This document shows positions 52,190 to 61,706 of a DNA stretch of 64,000 nucleotides, piece by piece. The stretch is from an uncultured Faecalibacterium sp. (GTDB lineage: Bacteria; Bacillota; Clostridia; Oscillospirales; Ruminococcaceae), in NCBI GenBank assembly GCA_934561485.1, contig CAKTGS010000002.1, forward strand, positions 16,377 to 80,376. The letters are read 5' to 3'. The position numbers and the translations under genes were made by a program. The first letter of the stretch is position 1. The number at the start of each line of letters is the position of its first letter. Below the pieces are notes generated by a model. It was not told where the DNA came from and did not search any database. It worked only from the letters and a program-made list of their open reading frames with translations.

Positions 52190-52456
52190 GATAAGGGTGC
52201 AGTCGGGGAGATGCCAATGCAGGCGGCATCCAGCCCCGCAAAAGCCAATGCAGGCTATCTTCTGCGGGTGGCGCTGCCGGTGCAGCGCACAGCAGATCCC
52301 TTTAAAAACTGTTCCCCGTCCATGCGAGGCAATAGCCAAGGCGGCGAACAGCCAACCAAATCCCTCCTGACAAGCCGCAACTGATCAGGGGTTTCCATAC
52401 CGCAGGCAGCGCCGCTTTCCTCCTCCTTTCCACGGCGCTGCCTGCTTTTGTTTTGC
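52190..52456 (+). ncRNA. Candidate non-coding RNA
   Basis: An extended -10 (TGGTATGAT, near 52185-52193) is followed by about 245 bases with no credible reading frame. The region ends in a strong terminator (GCAGGCAGCGCCG / CGGCGCTGCCTGC then TTTTGTTTTG, about 52408-52450). Several small dyads occur, such as GGCGGCATCC... and CGCTGCCGGTGCAGCG. It does not show the cores of tmRNA, RNase P, SRP RNA or a cobalamin riboswitch. The -35 is weak, so this is tentative. Confidence 0.35.
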
Positions 52457-52478
52457 CTCGGCGCAAAGGGCCGAGCTT

Positions 52479-52507
52479 GAAGGAACCGGCCCGCAATGGT
52501 ACAATAG
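52479..52507 (+). promoter_or_regulatory. SigA promoter of the M50-like gene
   Basis: TTGAAG (52479-52484), 17-base spacer, extended TGGTACAAT with -10 at 52502-52507. Confidence 0.65.
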
Positions 52508-52566
52508 AGGTAAAATTCGGGGAGATTTTGTCATATCGATCCAAAAAACAACAGGGAGGAATTTGC

Positions 52567-53718
52567 ATGGCGCAAACATCCACAAAAACCAGAAAAAAGG
52601 CACAGCTGCCCAGCATGGTGCTGCTGTTTCTGCTCGGTGCACTGCTGGGCATTTTTGCGGCCTGGGAGATGACTCCCGTGGCACAGAGCGGGGCGGGCTT
52701 TGGCACGTATCTGATCAGCCTGGTCTGGCTGGTGGTATCGCTGATGCTGTCGCTTTATCTGCAGGTCATCCTGCACGAGGCGGGGCACATGGTCTTTGGC
52801 CTGCTCACAGGCTATCGGTTTGTTTCGTTCCGCATCGGCAGCCGGATGATCCAGGTGGAAAACGGCAGGCTCTGCCGTCGCCAGTATTCGCTTTCCGGCA
52901 CCGGCGGGCAGTGCCTGATGGCCCCTCCGGAAATGACGGACAGTAAAATGCCGTACAAACTTTACAATATGGGAGGCGTGCTGGCCAACCTGCTCACGGG
53001 CCTGCTGGCGGCCGGCCTGGCTGCGACCAACCGGGACGTCTGGACCCTGAAAGCGCTGTTTGATATGCTGTGCTTTGTGGGCGTGGGCAGCGCACTGCTC
53101 AACGGCATCCCGATGCAGGTGCAGGGAATGCCCAACGATGGTGCCAATGAAGTGGAAATGGGCCGGAACCCGGCAGCGCAGCGCGCCCTCTGGGTGCAGC
53201 TGAGCGTCAATGCCAAACAGGTGCAGGGGGTGTCCCTGCGGGAGATGCCGGAAGAGTGGTTTGCACTGCCTGCAGAAGGGCTGGACAATGGCATGATCGC
53301 CCCGCTGGCGGTGTTGCACGCCAACTACCTGATGGACCAGCAGCGCTTTGCCGAAACGGCGCAAGCCATTGATGCACTGGAAGCACAGGATACGGCCATT
53401 CTGCCTACGCACCGGAACATGCTGCTGTGTGACCGGCTGACCTGCGCCCTGCTCACCGGCGGGGACGCAGTCCCCTGGCTGCAGCGGTGGAATGAGAAGG
53501 CCATGCTGCTGTTCCGCCAGCAGATGCGGGGCTTTTTGAGTGTGCTGCGCACCGAGTATGCGGCGGCTCTGCTGGCAGAGCGCGACCGTGAAAAGGCAAA
53601 ACAGATCAAAAAGCAGTTCGAGTGGCGCACCGGGAACTACCCCTACGTCTCTGAGATCACCAGCGAACGGGCGCTGCTGGAACGGATCGATGCGCAGGCG
53701 CGCAAGGGTGAAAATTAA
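52567..53718 (+). CDS. Membrane protein with M50-like HEAGH motif
   Basis: 383 residues; ATG 52567 follows GGGAGG. Two N-terminal membrane helices (about 15-33 and 47-68) lead into ILHEAGHMVFGLLTGYR; H70, E71 and H74 make the HExxH metalloprotease motif of M50 site-2-protease-like families. Two further hydrophobic segments follow (about 140-155, 168-185, NMGGVLANLLTGLLAA resembling the NPDG region partner). Residues 200-383 form a soluble helical, TPR-like region. The usual second-ligand NPDG motif is not seen, so activity is uncertain. M50-like membrane protease or a derived member. Confidence 0.7.
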   Translation: MAQTSTKTRKKAQLPSMVLLFLLGALLGIFAAWEMTPVAQSGAGFGTYLISLVWLVVSLMLSLYLQVILHEAGHMVFGLLTGYRFVSFRIGSRMIQVENGRLCRRQYSLSGTGGQCLMAPPEMTDSKMPYKLYNMGGVLANLLTGLLAAGLAATNRDVWTLKALFDMLCFVGVGSALLNGIPMQVQGMPNDGANEVEMGRNPAAQRALWVQLSVNAKQVQGVSLREMPEEWFALPAEGLDNGMIAPLAVLHANYLMDQQRFAETAQAIDALEAQDTAILPTHRNMLLCDRLTCALLTGGDAVPWLQRWNEKAMLLFRQQMRGFLSVLRTEYAAALLAERDREKAKQIKKQFEWRTGNYPYVSEITSERALLERIDAQARKGEN

Positions 53719-53730
53719 CAAAACAGAATG

Positions 53731-53770
53731 CAAAAACAGCCCCCTGCGGGATCTCCGCAGGGAGCTGTGC
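53731..53770 (-). terminator. Intrinsic terminator of the fructokinase gene
   Basis: CAGCCCCCTGCGG / CCGCAGGGAGCTG hairpin; the plus-strand A-run at 53731-53736 becomes the transcript T-run on the minus strand. Confidence 0.8.
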
Positions 53771-53786
53771 TGCTGCCGGGCAAGAA

Positions 53787-54746
53787 TTACTGCATCTGTT
53801 TCAGGGTGGGGTAGCTGTCAATGGCACCGTGCTTCTGCACGCTCAGGCCGCAGAATTTGTTGGAGAAGGCCAGGTACTCTTCCAGCTTCTTTTTGGAGAG
53901 ATTGGCCAGCTTGTCCAGGGTCACGCCATCGCGGGCGAGCTGCCACAGAAAGGAGCCGATAAAGCCATCGCCGGCACCGGTAGTGTCCACTGCGGTTACT
54001 TTTTCGCAGGGGGCAAAGCCGTGGGTGCTGCGGGTATAGGCATAGGCACCCTTGCTGCCGCAGGTGTAGAGCACCAGCTGCACATCTCCGGCAAACAGCT
54101 GGGGCAGAGCGGCGTCAATGTCTGCCGTTCCGGTGAGGAATTCCAGTTCCTCGTCCGAAATTTTCAGGATGTTGGACAGCGGGGCAAACTGCAGCACGGT
54201 CTGGCGCAGCATCGCGCGGTCCGGCCAGAGGGGAAAGCGGAGGTTTGGGTCAAAGCTCACGATGGCCCCGGCTTCCCGGGCGGCGCTGATGGCGGCCAGG
54301 TGGGCGTGGCGCATGGGGCTGTCCACCAGCGAGACGCTGCAGTAGTGCAGGGCAAAGGCGTCCTGGAACCAGGCCGGGTCGATCTGCTCCGGAGAATAGA
54401 GCAGGTCGGCGGAGGGCTTGCGGTAGAAGCTGAAGGTGCGGCTGCCGTCCTCTTCCAGGCTCACAAAGGCAAGGGCCGTGTTGGCTTTGTCGGTGAACAC
54501 CAGGCGGCTCAGGTCAATGCCGCAGGCTTCCAGCTCCCGGGCGATTTTGTGGCCGAAGGGGTCATCGCCCAGCTGGGAGAGAAAGCTGCCGGCACCGCCC
54601 AGACGGGTAAATGCCGCGCAGACGTTGGCCGGTGCCCCGCCGGTGCGGGGGCTGAAGGAGGGCACTTCGTCAAACGGGCACCCCACCTTGGACGGGATCA
54701 TATCAATCAGTGCTTCGCCAATGGAAAACAACGTGCTGCCGGGCAT
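53787..54746 (-). CDS. Fructokinase, PfkB family
   Basis: 319 residues, ATG 54746 after GGGAGG. It begins LFSIGEALIDMIPSK; GGAPANVCAAFTRLGG and the terminal DTTGAGDGFIGSFLWQL with the catalytic Asp are the PfkB signatures. SFDPNLRFPLWP is typical of ScrK-type fructokinases. It phosphorylates intracellular fructose at C6, for example after sucrose or fructan hydrolysis. It is monocistronic here. A clear promoter was not found; the region upstream is a repeat. Confidence 0.93.
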   Translation of the reverse strand: MPGSTLFSIGEALIDMIPSKVGCPFDEVPSFSPRTGGAPANVCAAFTRLGGAGSFLSQLGDDPFGHKIARELEACGIDLSRLVFTDKANTALAFVSLEEDGSRTFSFYRKPSADLLYSPEQIDPAWFQDAFALHYCSVSLVDSPMRHAHLAAISAAREAGAIVSFDPNLRFPLWPDRAMLRQTVLQFAPLSNILKISDEELEFLTGTADIDAALPQLFAGDVQLVLYTCGSKGAYAYTRSTHGFAPCEKVTAVDTTGAGDGFIGSFLWQLARDGVTLDKLANLSKKKLEEYLAFSNKFCGLSVQKHGAIDSYPTLKQMQ

Positions 54747-54778
54747 AGAGAACCTCCCAAAATTAAGATGCTGGTTAG

Positions 54779-54935
54779 AAAAGGCTTCCCCCGGTCGGGG
54801 GAAGCTGTCACCGCAGGTGACTGATGAGGGCGTAAGAAGATGCTGACCGATGGTGAATACCCCTCATCCGGCGCTGCGCGCCACCTGCTCCCCCTTTTGT
54901 CGCTATGCGACATTTTCCCCCGGCCGGGGCGGAGG
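54779..54935. repeat. REP-like multi-palindrome intergenic element
   Basis: Successive dyads: GGCTTCCCCCGGTCGGGGGAAGC; GTCACC GCA GGTGAC; TGATGAGGG ... CCCCTCATC; GGCGC TGC GCGCC; GTCGC TAT GCGAC, finishing with a second CCCCCGGCCGGGG. This order matches interspersed palindromes that I know recur many times between genes of gut Clostridia. No frame is conserved across it. Confidence 0.75.
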
Positions 54936-55055
54936 CTGTAAAGTGCAGAACACAGGTGCAGTCCTGTTCAGTATACACCAGCTCCACGCCCTGCGCAACC
55001 GTCAGGCGGAAGTCCCCGGCGGTGGCAGCTTTACACGCTGCAGGGCTTTTTTGTG

Positions 55056-55084
55056 TTGACTTGCCCCGGTGACTGTGTTACAAT
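55056..55084 (+). promoter_or_regulatory. SigA promoter of the MATE gene
   Basis: TTGACT (55056-55061), 17-base spacer, TACAAT (55079-55084). Confidence 0.8.
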
Positions 55085-55123
55085 ATTCTGTTGTATACAA
55101 TGATAAGAAAAAGGAAACCCTGC

Positions 55124-56434
55124 ATGAGTCTGACAAAGCAGTTCTTCAAATATGTGTCGCAGAATATCTTCGGCCTGCTGGGCACCTCGTGCTATATCCT
55201 GGCCGATACCTACTTCATTTCGCAGGCAGCAGGCACGGACGGTGTGACCCTGCTCAACCTCTGCCTGCCCATTTACAACTTTATCTTTGCCATTGGCTCC
55301 ATGATCGGTCTGGGCGCAGCCACCCGCTATGCCATTCTCCGGGCGCAGGGCGATGCGCGGGCGCAGCGGTATTTTTCCAATGCGGTGTTCTGCGCCTGCC
55401 TGCTGGCCGTGCCTTTTGTGCTGGCAGGCATCTTCTGCCCCGGGGTGCTGCTGCGGCTCATGGGCGGTGATGCGGGTATTGTGGCACTGGGCATTCCCTA
55501 TGCACGGATCTTTCTGTTGTTCACACCCTTTTTCATGTGCAACTACATCGTGTCGGCCTTTGTGCGCAACGATGGCGACCCGTCCCTTGCCATGGTGGCT
55601 ACCCTGAGCGGCAGTCTGTTCAACGTGCTGTTCGATTATATCTTCATGTTCCCCATGGGGCTGGGGCTGGCTGGTGCGGCGCTGGCAACGGCTGTGGCAC
55701 CGGTGCTCAGCATTGCCATCTGCAGCCGCCACTTCTTGAAAAAGGAAAACGGCGTGCAGTTTGTGCGGCAGCTGCCCTCGGCCCGGCTGCTGGGCCAGAG
55801 CTGCCAGCTGGGCATCTCCGGGTTTGTGGGGGAGATGTCCTCCGGTGTGACCACCACCGTGTTCAACTTTTTGCTGCTGGGCCTGGCGGGCAATGTGGCG
55901 GTGGCAGCCTATGGCGTGGTGGCCAACTTTGCCCTGGTGGCAACGGCCATCTTCAACGGTGTGGCACAGGGTGCCCAGCCGCTGGTCAGCGACTGCTACG
56001 GCAGAAGCGACAAGGCCGGGGCCAAAAAGCTGCTGGTGCTGAGCGGCTGCACCGCGCTGGCGCTGGCAGCGGTGCTGTACGCCGTGGTATTCGGCATGAC
56101 GGATACCCTGGTGAGCTGGTTCAACAGTGAAAATTCGATGCAGATGGCGCAGTTTGCCTACGCTGGAATGCGCCTGTACTTTGTGGGCTACTTCTTTGCC
56201 GGGTTCAACATTGTGGCGGCAGGCTACCTGAGCGCCACCAACCGCCCGGTGGAGGCCTCCATGACCTCCATCTGCCGCGGCATGGTGGCCATTGTGGCCT
56301 GCTCGCTGCTCCTGAGCCGCCTGTTTGGCATGAACGGTGTGTGGACTGCCTTTCCGGCATCGGAACTGCTCACCACGGTGCTGACGTTCTGCCTGTTGCT
56401 GCGCGGCAAAGATTTGGCAAAGAAGCGGATTTGA
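55124..56434 (+). CDS. MATE family efflux transporter
   Basis: 436 residues; ATG 55124 follows AAAGGAAA, while upstream in-frame starts lack a site. Twelve hydrophobic segments in two related halves fit the MATE fold: GLLGTSCYILADTYFISQAAG at the start and a matching second half beginning near GISGFVGEMSSGVTTTVFNFL. It should export cationic compounds by H+ or Na+ antiport. Substrate is unknown; it stands alone with its own promoter. Confidence 0.93.
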   Translation: MSLTKQFFKYVSQNIFGLLGTSCYILADTYFISQAAGTDGVTLLNLCLPIYNFIFAIGSMIGLGAATRYAILRAQGDARAQRYFSNAVFCACLLAVPFVLAGIFCPGVLLRLMGGDAGIVALGIPYARIFLLFTPFFMCNYIVSAFVRNDGDPSLAMVATLSGSLFNVLFDYIFMFPMGLGLAGAALATAVAPVLSIAICSRHFLKKENGVQFVRQLPSARLLGQSCQLGISGFVGEMSSGVTTTVFNFLLLGLAGNVAVAAYGVVANFALVATAIFNGVAQGAQPLVSDCYGRSDKAGAKKLLVLSGCTALALAAVLYAVVFGMTDTLVSWFNSENSMQMAQFAYAGMRLYFVGYFFAGFNIVAAGYLSATNRPVEASMTSICRGMVAIVACSLLLSRLFGMNGVWTAFPASELLTTVLTFCLLLRGKDLAKKRI

Positions 56435-56486
56435 CGAAAGGAAATCCGGCAACTTGGTGCGAAACTCCAATGTTGCGGCATTTGCC

Positions 56487-56515
56487 TTGAAGCGGCACCC
56501 CAAATTTGCTATAGT
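56487..56515 (+). promoter_or_regulatory. SigA promoter of the diguanylate cyclase gene
   Basis: TTGAAG (56487-56492), 17-base spacer, extended TGCTATAGT with -10 at 56510-56515. Confidence 0.65.
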
Positions 56516-56563
56516 GTGGGAAATGGAACGGCGCAGCGAACTGCGCAGAAACGGGGAAAATAA

Positions 56564-57655
56564 ATGGACCCTTATTATACAGTCAATACATTGCTGGTTG
56601 TTTTTTCGATGATGATCATGCTGGCGGCGGTCAGCGTCAATACCGGGATGGACCGCAAGCGCAAGGGCATGACCCGGCTGCTGTTTGCGGTGATCAGCAT
56701 AGCCGCCGTGTGCGAATGGGCGGGCAAAATGCTGGACGGTGCACCGGTACAATTCATTGGGCTGCACAAGCTGGTCAAATTGCTGGAGCTGTGTGCGGCA
56801 CCGTATATCGGCCTGCTGTGCGGCAAAAGCCTTTTGTGGCAGCCCCGGTGGGAAAAGCCGATCTTCTGCCTGTTTACAGCCCATGCCCTGCTGGAACTGT
56901 TTTCGGTCTTCTGGGGCGGCGTGTGGTATGTGGATGCCCAGAACATTTATCACCACGGGCCGTATTACGGGATCTACATTGCCTTTTACCTGTTCAGCAT
57001 CGTGTATTATCTGGCGCAGGGCATGGATGCCTTCCACCGGTATCAGCAGAGCGGCGGCGGGCTGATCCTGCTGGTCACAGGGTTCCTCATGGTGGGGATC
57101 GTCATTTCGCTGCAGAACAACAATGTGGAAGTTATCTGGCTGGTGGTGGCCATGGCCGCCATTATGCTGTACAAGTTCTACGGGGACGTGCTGCAGCAGG
57201 TAGACGGCCTGACCGAGCTGGGCAACCGCTGGGCCTTTGAGGATTACCTGGACCGATACCGCGGCACCGGCGCCATCCTGTATTTTGATGTGGACGACTT
57301 CAAGCGGATCAATGATACCTACGGCCACAGCATCGGTGACCAGTGTCTGTGCGCCACTGCGCGGGCGCTGCGTGCAGTGTACGGCGGCAGCGGGCGGTGC
57401 TTCCGGCTGGGCGGCGATGAATTCTGCGTGGTGCTGCGCAGGAACCTGACCCAGGTGGATGCCCTGAACGAAGCGTTTCTGCAGCAGCGGGAGCGCAGCA
57501 CCAGCGGACTGCCGCTGCCGGTGGTCTCGGTGGGGTATGTGCTGTTTGACACCGAGGAGGAACCCATCAGCAAAGCGGTGGAGCGGGCGGACCGGGCCAT
57601 GTACCAGGTCAAGCACCTGCACAAAACCGGCAAGGAGGCCAGCGAGGCCCATTGA
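56564..57655 (+). CDS. Membrane-bound diguanylate cyclase (GGDEF)
   Basis: 363 residues, ATG 56564 after AACGGGGAAAA (weak site). Six or seven hydrophobic segments (residues 5-205) form the sensor. The GGDEF domain has DGLTELGNRWAFEDYL, FDVDDFKRINDTYGHSIGDQ and RLGGDEFCVVL with GGDEF at residues 283-287, so the active site is intact. The RxxD inhibitory site is not seen. It makes cyclic di-GMP. No EAL or PilZ partner is in the window. It is convergent with, and 1 base from, the AraC gene. Confidence 0.93.
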   Translation: MDPYYTVNTLLVVFSMMIMLAAVSVNTGMDRKRKGMTRLLFAVISIAAVCEWAGKMLDGAPVQFIGLHKLVKLLELCAAPYIGLLCGKSLLWQPRWEKPIFCLFTAHALLELFSVFWGGVWYVDAQNIYHHGPYYGIYIAFYLFSIVYYLAQGMDAFHRYQQSGGGLILLVTGFLMVGIVISLQNNNVEVIWLVVAMAAIMLYKFYGDVLQQVDGLTELGNRWAFEDYLDRYRGTGAILYFDVDDFKRINDTYGHSIGDQCLCATARALRAVYGGSGRCFRLGGDEFCVVLRRNLTQVDALNEAFLQQRERSTSGLPLPVVSVGYVLFDTEEEPISKAVERADRAMYQVKHLHKTGKEASEAH

Positions 57656-57656
57656 A

Positions 57657-58499
57657 TCAGATATAAAGCTCCTGCTCCCGCAGGGCTTCTTCGGGCGAAA
57701 GCCCGGAAACGGTACGGCCGGTCATGGCCCGCCATTGGGCGGGCGATTGACCGGTTTCTTTTTTAAAGACGCGGCACAGGTAGTTTGCACCGGAAAAGCC
57801 GCACAGACTGGCTACCACATCCAGCGTGTACTCCCGGTGCAGCAAAAGGCGCTGGGCGGCCTCAATGCGCACCCGGGTCAGGTAGCGCCCCGGCGGAATG
57901 CCGATGGCGGCGGTAAAGGTGCGCACCAGATGGCTTTTGGAGACCCCCAGCCGCTCGCTCAGTTCTTCCACGCCGTAAAGCCCGGCATAGTTGGCGCGGA
58001 TATCTTCAATGGCGGACTGCACCAGCGGGGGCAGGGCAGGGGCGGCGCTGTCGGCGTCTGCCAGCTCGCACAGCAGGGCAAAGGCCAGCTGGCTGCGGGC
58101 ACGGCTGTGGCGCTCCGGTTCGGCAGCCAGGCGGTCCAGCAGCTCGGCGGCGGCGGGGCAGGTTTCGCCCCGGGCCAGAAAAGGCAGCTCTCGCAGGCCG
58201 GACAAAAACTGCCCGGCGGCCTGCCCGGTGAGCTGAGTGCACAGCAGGTGACAGCTGCCTTCCGGCACCAGGCTGAGGGGGGCGCGGCTCAGTACCAGGT
58301 GCCCGGCGCTGGCGGCCTGCGGCGGCAGCACCAGGGCGGCACCCGCCGGCAGAGGCCCGGCACCCGGCAGGGACGCGGTGCATTTTCCGCTGGAAACAAG
58401 GCAGACCCACAGCCCCTCGCCGGTGAGCAGACGCGGTGTGCTGAGCTGAAGATCCAGCACGGCGGCAGGGGCTGCAATGGCGTTCCAGTCAAACAGCAA
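57657..58499 (-). CDS. AraC family transcriptional regulator
   Basis: 280 residues from TTG 58499, 7 bases after GAGGTG. The C-terminal HTH pair reads YGVEELSERLGVSKSHLVRTFTAAIGIPPGRYLTRVRIEAAQRLLLHREYTLDVVASLCGFSGANYLCRVFKKETGQSPAQWR. The N-terminus (1-150) is a cupin-like sensor region rich in Pro/Ala. It is divergent from the MsmK-type ATPase gene, whose promoter has a good -10 but weak -35. Activation of that gene by this protein is plausible. Confidence 0.9.
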   Translation of the reverse strand: MLFDWNAIAAPAAVLDLQLSTPRLLTGEGLWVCLVSSGKCTASLPGAGPLPAGAALVLPPQAASAGHLVLSRAPLSLVPEGSCHLLCTQLTGQAAGQFLSGLRELPFLARGETCPAAAELLDRLAAEPERHSRARSQLAFALLCELADADSAAPALPPLVQSAIEDIRANYAGLYGVEELSERLGVSKSHLVRTFTAAIGIPPGRYLTRVRIEAAQRLLLHREYTLDVVASLCGFSGANYLCRVFKKETGQSPAQWRAMTGRTVSGLSPEEALREQELYI

Positions 58500-58555
58500 T
58501 ATCTGACACCTCGAATCAATAAAATGCTATTTTATATCACAAAATAATCTGTTAT

Positions 58556-58561
58556 TATAAT
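58556..58561 (+). promoter_or_regulatory. -10 element of the msmK promoter
   Basis: Perfect TATAAT in an A/T-rich tract; the sequence 17 bases upstream (TATATC) is a poor -35, as expected for an activator-dependent promoter. ATTTTATATCACAAAATAAT-type dyads lie between the two divergent genes. Confidence 0.5.
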
Positions 58562-58623
58562 ACCAACGAACCGATGCGCCGTCAAGGGCGCGCAAACTAC
58601 AAAAATTATGGAGGCAAACGATT

Positions 58624-59739
<1,116 letters not shown>

Positions 59740-59781
59740 TCTGCACATAAGTGACGATCATTTTTGATCCTCCTATCATAC

Positions 59782-59816
59782 GAAAAACCGCCGAGGGAAA
59801 ACCTTCGGCGGTTTTT
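59782..59816 (+). terminator. Intrinsic terminator of msmK
   Basis: AAAAACCGCCGAGGG / CCTTCGGCGGTTTTT perfect stem. Confidence 0.92.
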
Positions 59817-59909
59817 CATTTGTGATCAGGAGTTTCATTTTTAGCTCCCGGAAACGGGATCACACCTCCTTTTCCACAGCATACCGGAAGCAGGTGGAAA
59901 CATCAAACA

Positions 59910-59944
59910 AAAAAGCCTGCCGACAGCAGGGTGTCGGCAGGCAG
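59910..59944 (-). terminator. Intrinsic terminator of cysK
   Basis: GCCTGCCGACA / TGTCGGCAGGC stem; the A-run on the plus strand at about 59909-59914 gives TTTTTT on the transcript. Confidence 0.9.
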
Positions 59945-59962
59945 GAAGAGTCTTGCGCAGGA

Positions 59963-60895
59963 TCAGTCCGCAAACAGCGGAGTGGACAGGTAGCGGTCGC
60001 CGGTGTCGGGCAGCAGGACCACAATGTTCTTGCCGGCGTTCTCCGGGCGCTTGGCCAGCTGCAGGGCGGCGTAAACGGCAGCACCGGAGGAAATGCCCAC
60101 CAGCACGCCTTCCTTGTGGCCGATCAGGCGGCCGGTGGCAAAGGCATCGTCATTCTCCACGGTGATAACCTCGTCATACACCTTGGTGTCCAGCACGTCC
60201 GGCACAAAACCGGCACCAATGCCCTGAATCTTGTGCGCACCGGCCTTGCCCTGGCTCAGCACAGGGGAAGAAGCAGGCTCCACGGCCACGACCTTGACGT
60301 TGGGGTTCTGGCTCTTCAGGTACTTGCCCACGCCGGTCACAGTGCCGCCGGTGCCAACGCCTGCCACAAAAATGTCCACCTTGCCATCGGTGTCGTCCCA
60401 GATCTCGGGGCCGGTGGCCTCAATGTGGGCCTGGGGGTTGGCCGGGTTTACAAACTGGCCGGGAATAAAGGCATTGGGGATCTCCTTGGCAAGCTCGTCG
60501 GCCTTGGCAATGGCACCCGTCATGCCCTTGGCGCCCTCGCTCAGCACCAGTTCGGCACCATAAGCCTTCATCAGCTGGCGGCGCTCCACGCTCATGGTCT
60601 CGGGCATCACGATGATGATGCGGTAGCCCTTGGCGGCAGCCACAGCAGCCAGGCCGATGCCGGTGTTGCCGGAGGTAGGCTCGATGATCACGGAGCCTTC
60701 CTTCAGCAGGCCCTTTTCCTCGGCATCGTCGATCATCTTTTTGGCAATGCGGTCTTTCACCGAGCCGGCCGGATTGAAGTATTCGAGCTTGGCCAGAAGA
60801 TGCGCGGTCAGGCCCTCTTCTTTTTCGATGTGGGTCAGCTCCAGCAGCGGGGTGTGGCCAATCAGCTGGTCGGCGGCGGTGTAGATCTTGCTCAT
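59963..60895 (-). CDS. cysK: Cysteine synthase A (O-acetylserine sulfhydrylase)
   Basis: 310 residues; ATG 60895 follows AGGAGGG, so the upstream in-frame ATG is not the start. PLP lysine K47 in NPAGSVKDR, substrate loop [19 protein letters not shown], phosphate-binding [15 protein letters not shown] and terminal GISSGAA are all present. It makes cysteine from O-acetylserine and sulfide. It is divergent from an Rrf2 regulator, as in cymR/cysK-type controls of other Firmicutes. Confidence 0.97.
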   Translation of the reverse strand: MSKIYTAADQLIGHTPLLELTHIEKEEGLTAHLLAKLEYFNPAGSVKDRIAKKMIDDAEEKGLLKEGSVIIEPTSGNTGIGLAAVAAAKGYRIIIVMPETMSVERRQLMKAYGAELVLSEGAKGMTGAIAKADELAKEIPNAFIPGQFVNPANPQAHIEATGPEIWDDTDGKVDIFVAGVGTGGTVTGVGKYLKSQNPNVKVVAVEPASSPVLSQGKAGAHKIQGIGAGFVPDVLDTKVYDEVITVENDDAFATGRLIGHKEGVLVGISSGAAVYAALQLAKRPENAGKNIVVLLPDTGDRYLSTPLFAD

Positions 60896-60939
60896 AAGAA
60901 TTCCCTCCTGATACAATAATGCAAAACAGATGAACTGAT

Positions 60940-60980
60940 CAAATTCCCTTTAAACCAATTTAGTTTGTGGGTTTGATGGT
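60940..60980. promoter_or_regulatory. Candidate Rrf2/CymR operator region downstream of the cysK start site
   Basis: The tract TTTAAACCAATTTAGTTTGTGGGTTTGA contains AAACC...GGTTT-type half-sites on both strands, between the cysK -10 and its ribosome site. Binding by the adjacent Rrf2 protein is inference. Confidence 0.4.
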
Positions 60981-61009
60981 ATTATAGCCCTCCGGCAGGC
61001 GGTTGTCAA
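60981..61009 (-). promoter_or_regulatory. Consensus SigA promoter of cysK
   Basis: Minus strand TTGACA (61009-61004), 17-base spacer, TATAAT (60986-60981); both hexamers perfect, so control must come mainly from repression. Confidence 0.8.
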
Positions 61010-61097
61010 TGGAATTTTGCAAAAAAGCGGATTGAAATATTATTTACCCTGTTGTATAATAGGTTAAAACAATTCTGATTAAAGGAAGTACCGTGAT

Positions 61098-61529
61098 ATG
61101 ATCGTTTCCACCAAAGGGCGCTATGCACTGCGCGTCATGATCGACCTGGCTGAGCACCAGTCGGAAAAATATGTTCCCCTCAAAGAAGTAGCTGTCCGGC
61201 AGGAGATCTCGGAGAAGTACCTGGAAAACATTCTCAAGGTGCTGGTGCAGAACGGCTTTCTGGAAGGGCTGCGCGGCAAGGGCGGCGGCTATCGGCTCAC
61301 CCGCAGCCCGGACCAGTACACCGTGGGCGAGATCCTGGTTCTGACCGAGGGCAGCCTGGCCCCGGTGTCCTGCCTGACCCCGGGCGCAGCCCCCTGCTCC
61401 CGCATGGCCGACTGCCGCACCTACGGCATGTGGAAAGGCCTGAACGAGCTGATCTCCAACTACTTCGGCAACATCACCCTGGCCGATCTGGCCCTGCCGG
61501 ACCAGGCCGGAAACGATTATGTGATCTGA
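61098..61529 (+). CDS. Rrf2 family regulator (CymR/IscR-like)
   Basis: 143 residues, ATG 61098 after AAAGGAAG. Rrf2 start IVSTKGRYALRVMIDLAEH, HTH VPLKEVAVRQEISEKYLENILKVLVQNGFLEGLRGKGGGYRLTR. Three Cys (92, 100, 106; C-x7-C-x5-C) lie where IscR binds an Fe-S cluster, though spacing differs from C-x5-C-x5-C. It may sense cysteine status with CysK or an Fe-S cluster. Divergent position next to cysK favours sulfur control. Confidence 0.9.
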   Translation: MIVSTKGRYALRVMIDLAEHQSEKYVPLKEVAVRQEISEKYLENILKVLVQNGFLEGLRGKGGGYRLTRSPDQYTVGEILVLTEGSLAPVSCLTPGAAPCSRMADCRTYGMWKGLNELISNYFGNITLADLALPDQAGNDYVI

Positions 61530-61544
61530 ACCGCACCTGCTTTG

Positions 61545-61574
61545 GCGCACCGCTTTGGGCGGTGCGCTTTTTTT
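61545..61574 (+). terminator. Intrinsic terminator of the Rrf2 gene
   Basis: GCGCACCGC / GCGGTGCGC stem with seven T residues. Confidence 0.92.
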
Positions 61575-61623
61575 CTGCACAGTTCTGCGCAAAATGTGGG
61601 GCGAATCTTGGCCAGAATCACGG

Positions 61624-61652
61624 TTGATGGTTGGCGGCAGCTGCGGTATACT
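61624..61652 (+). promoter_or_regulatory. SigA promoter of lrgAB
   Basis: TTGATG (61624-61629), 17-base spacer, TATACT (61647-61652). Confidence 0.75.
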
Positions 61653-61706
61653 GTTAGCTTAGTACGACTTGTATCCCGCTGAGAAAACGAAAAGGAGTGT
61701 TCCGTT

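Noticed and set aside
52190-52456. tmRNA, RNase P RNA or cobalamin riboswitch
   Set aside because: Conserved cores of these RNAs could not be found; kept only as an unclassified ncRNA candidate.
54941-55053. Minus-strand stretch reading GDFRLTVAQGVELVYTEQD
   Set aside because: It looks protein-like for about 25 residues but has no start, ribosome site or recognisable family; at most a relic of a lost gene, too short to call.
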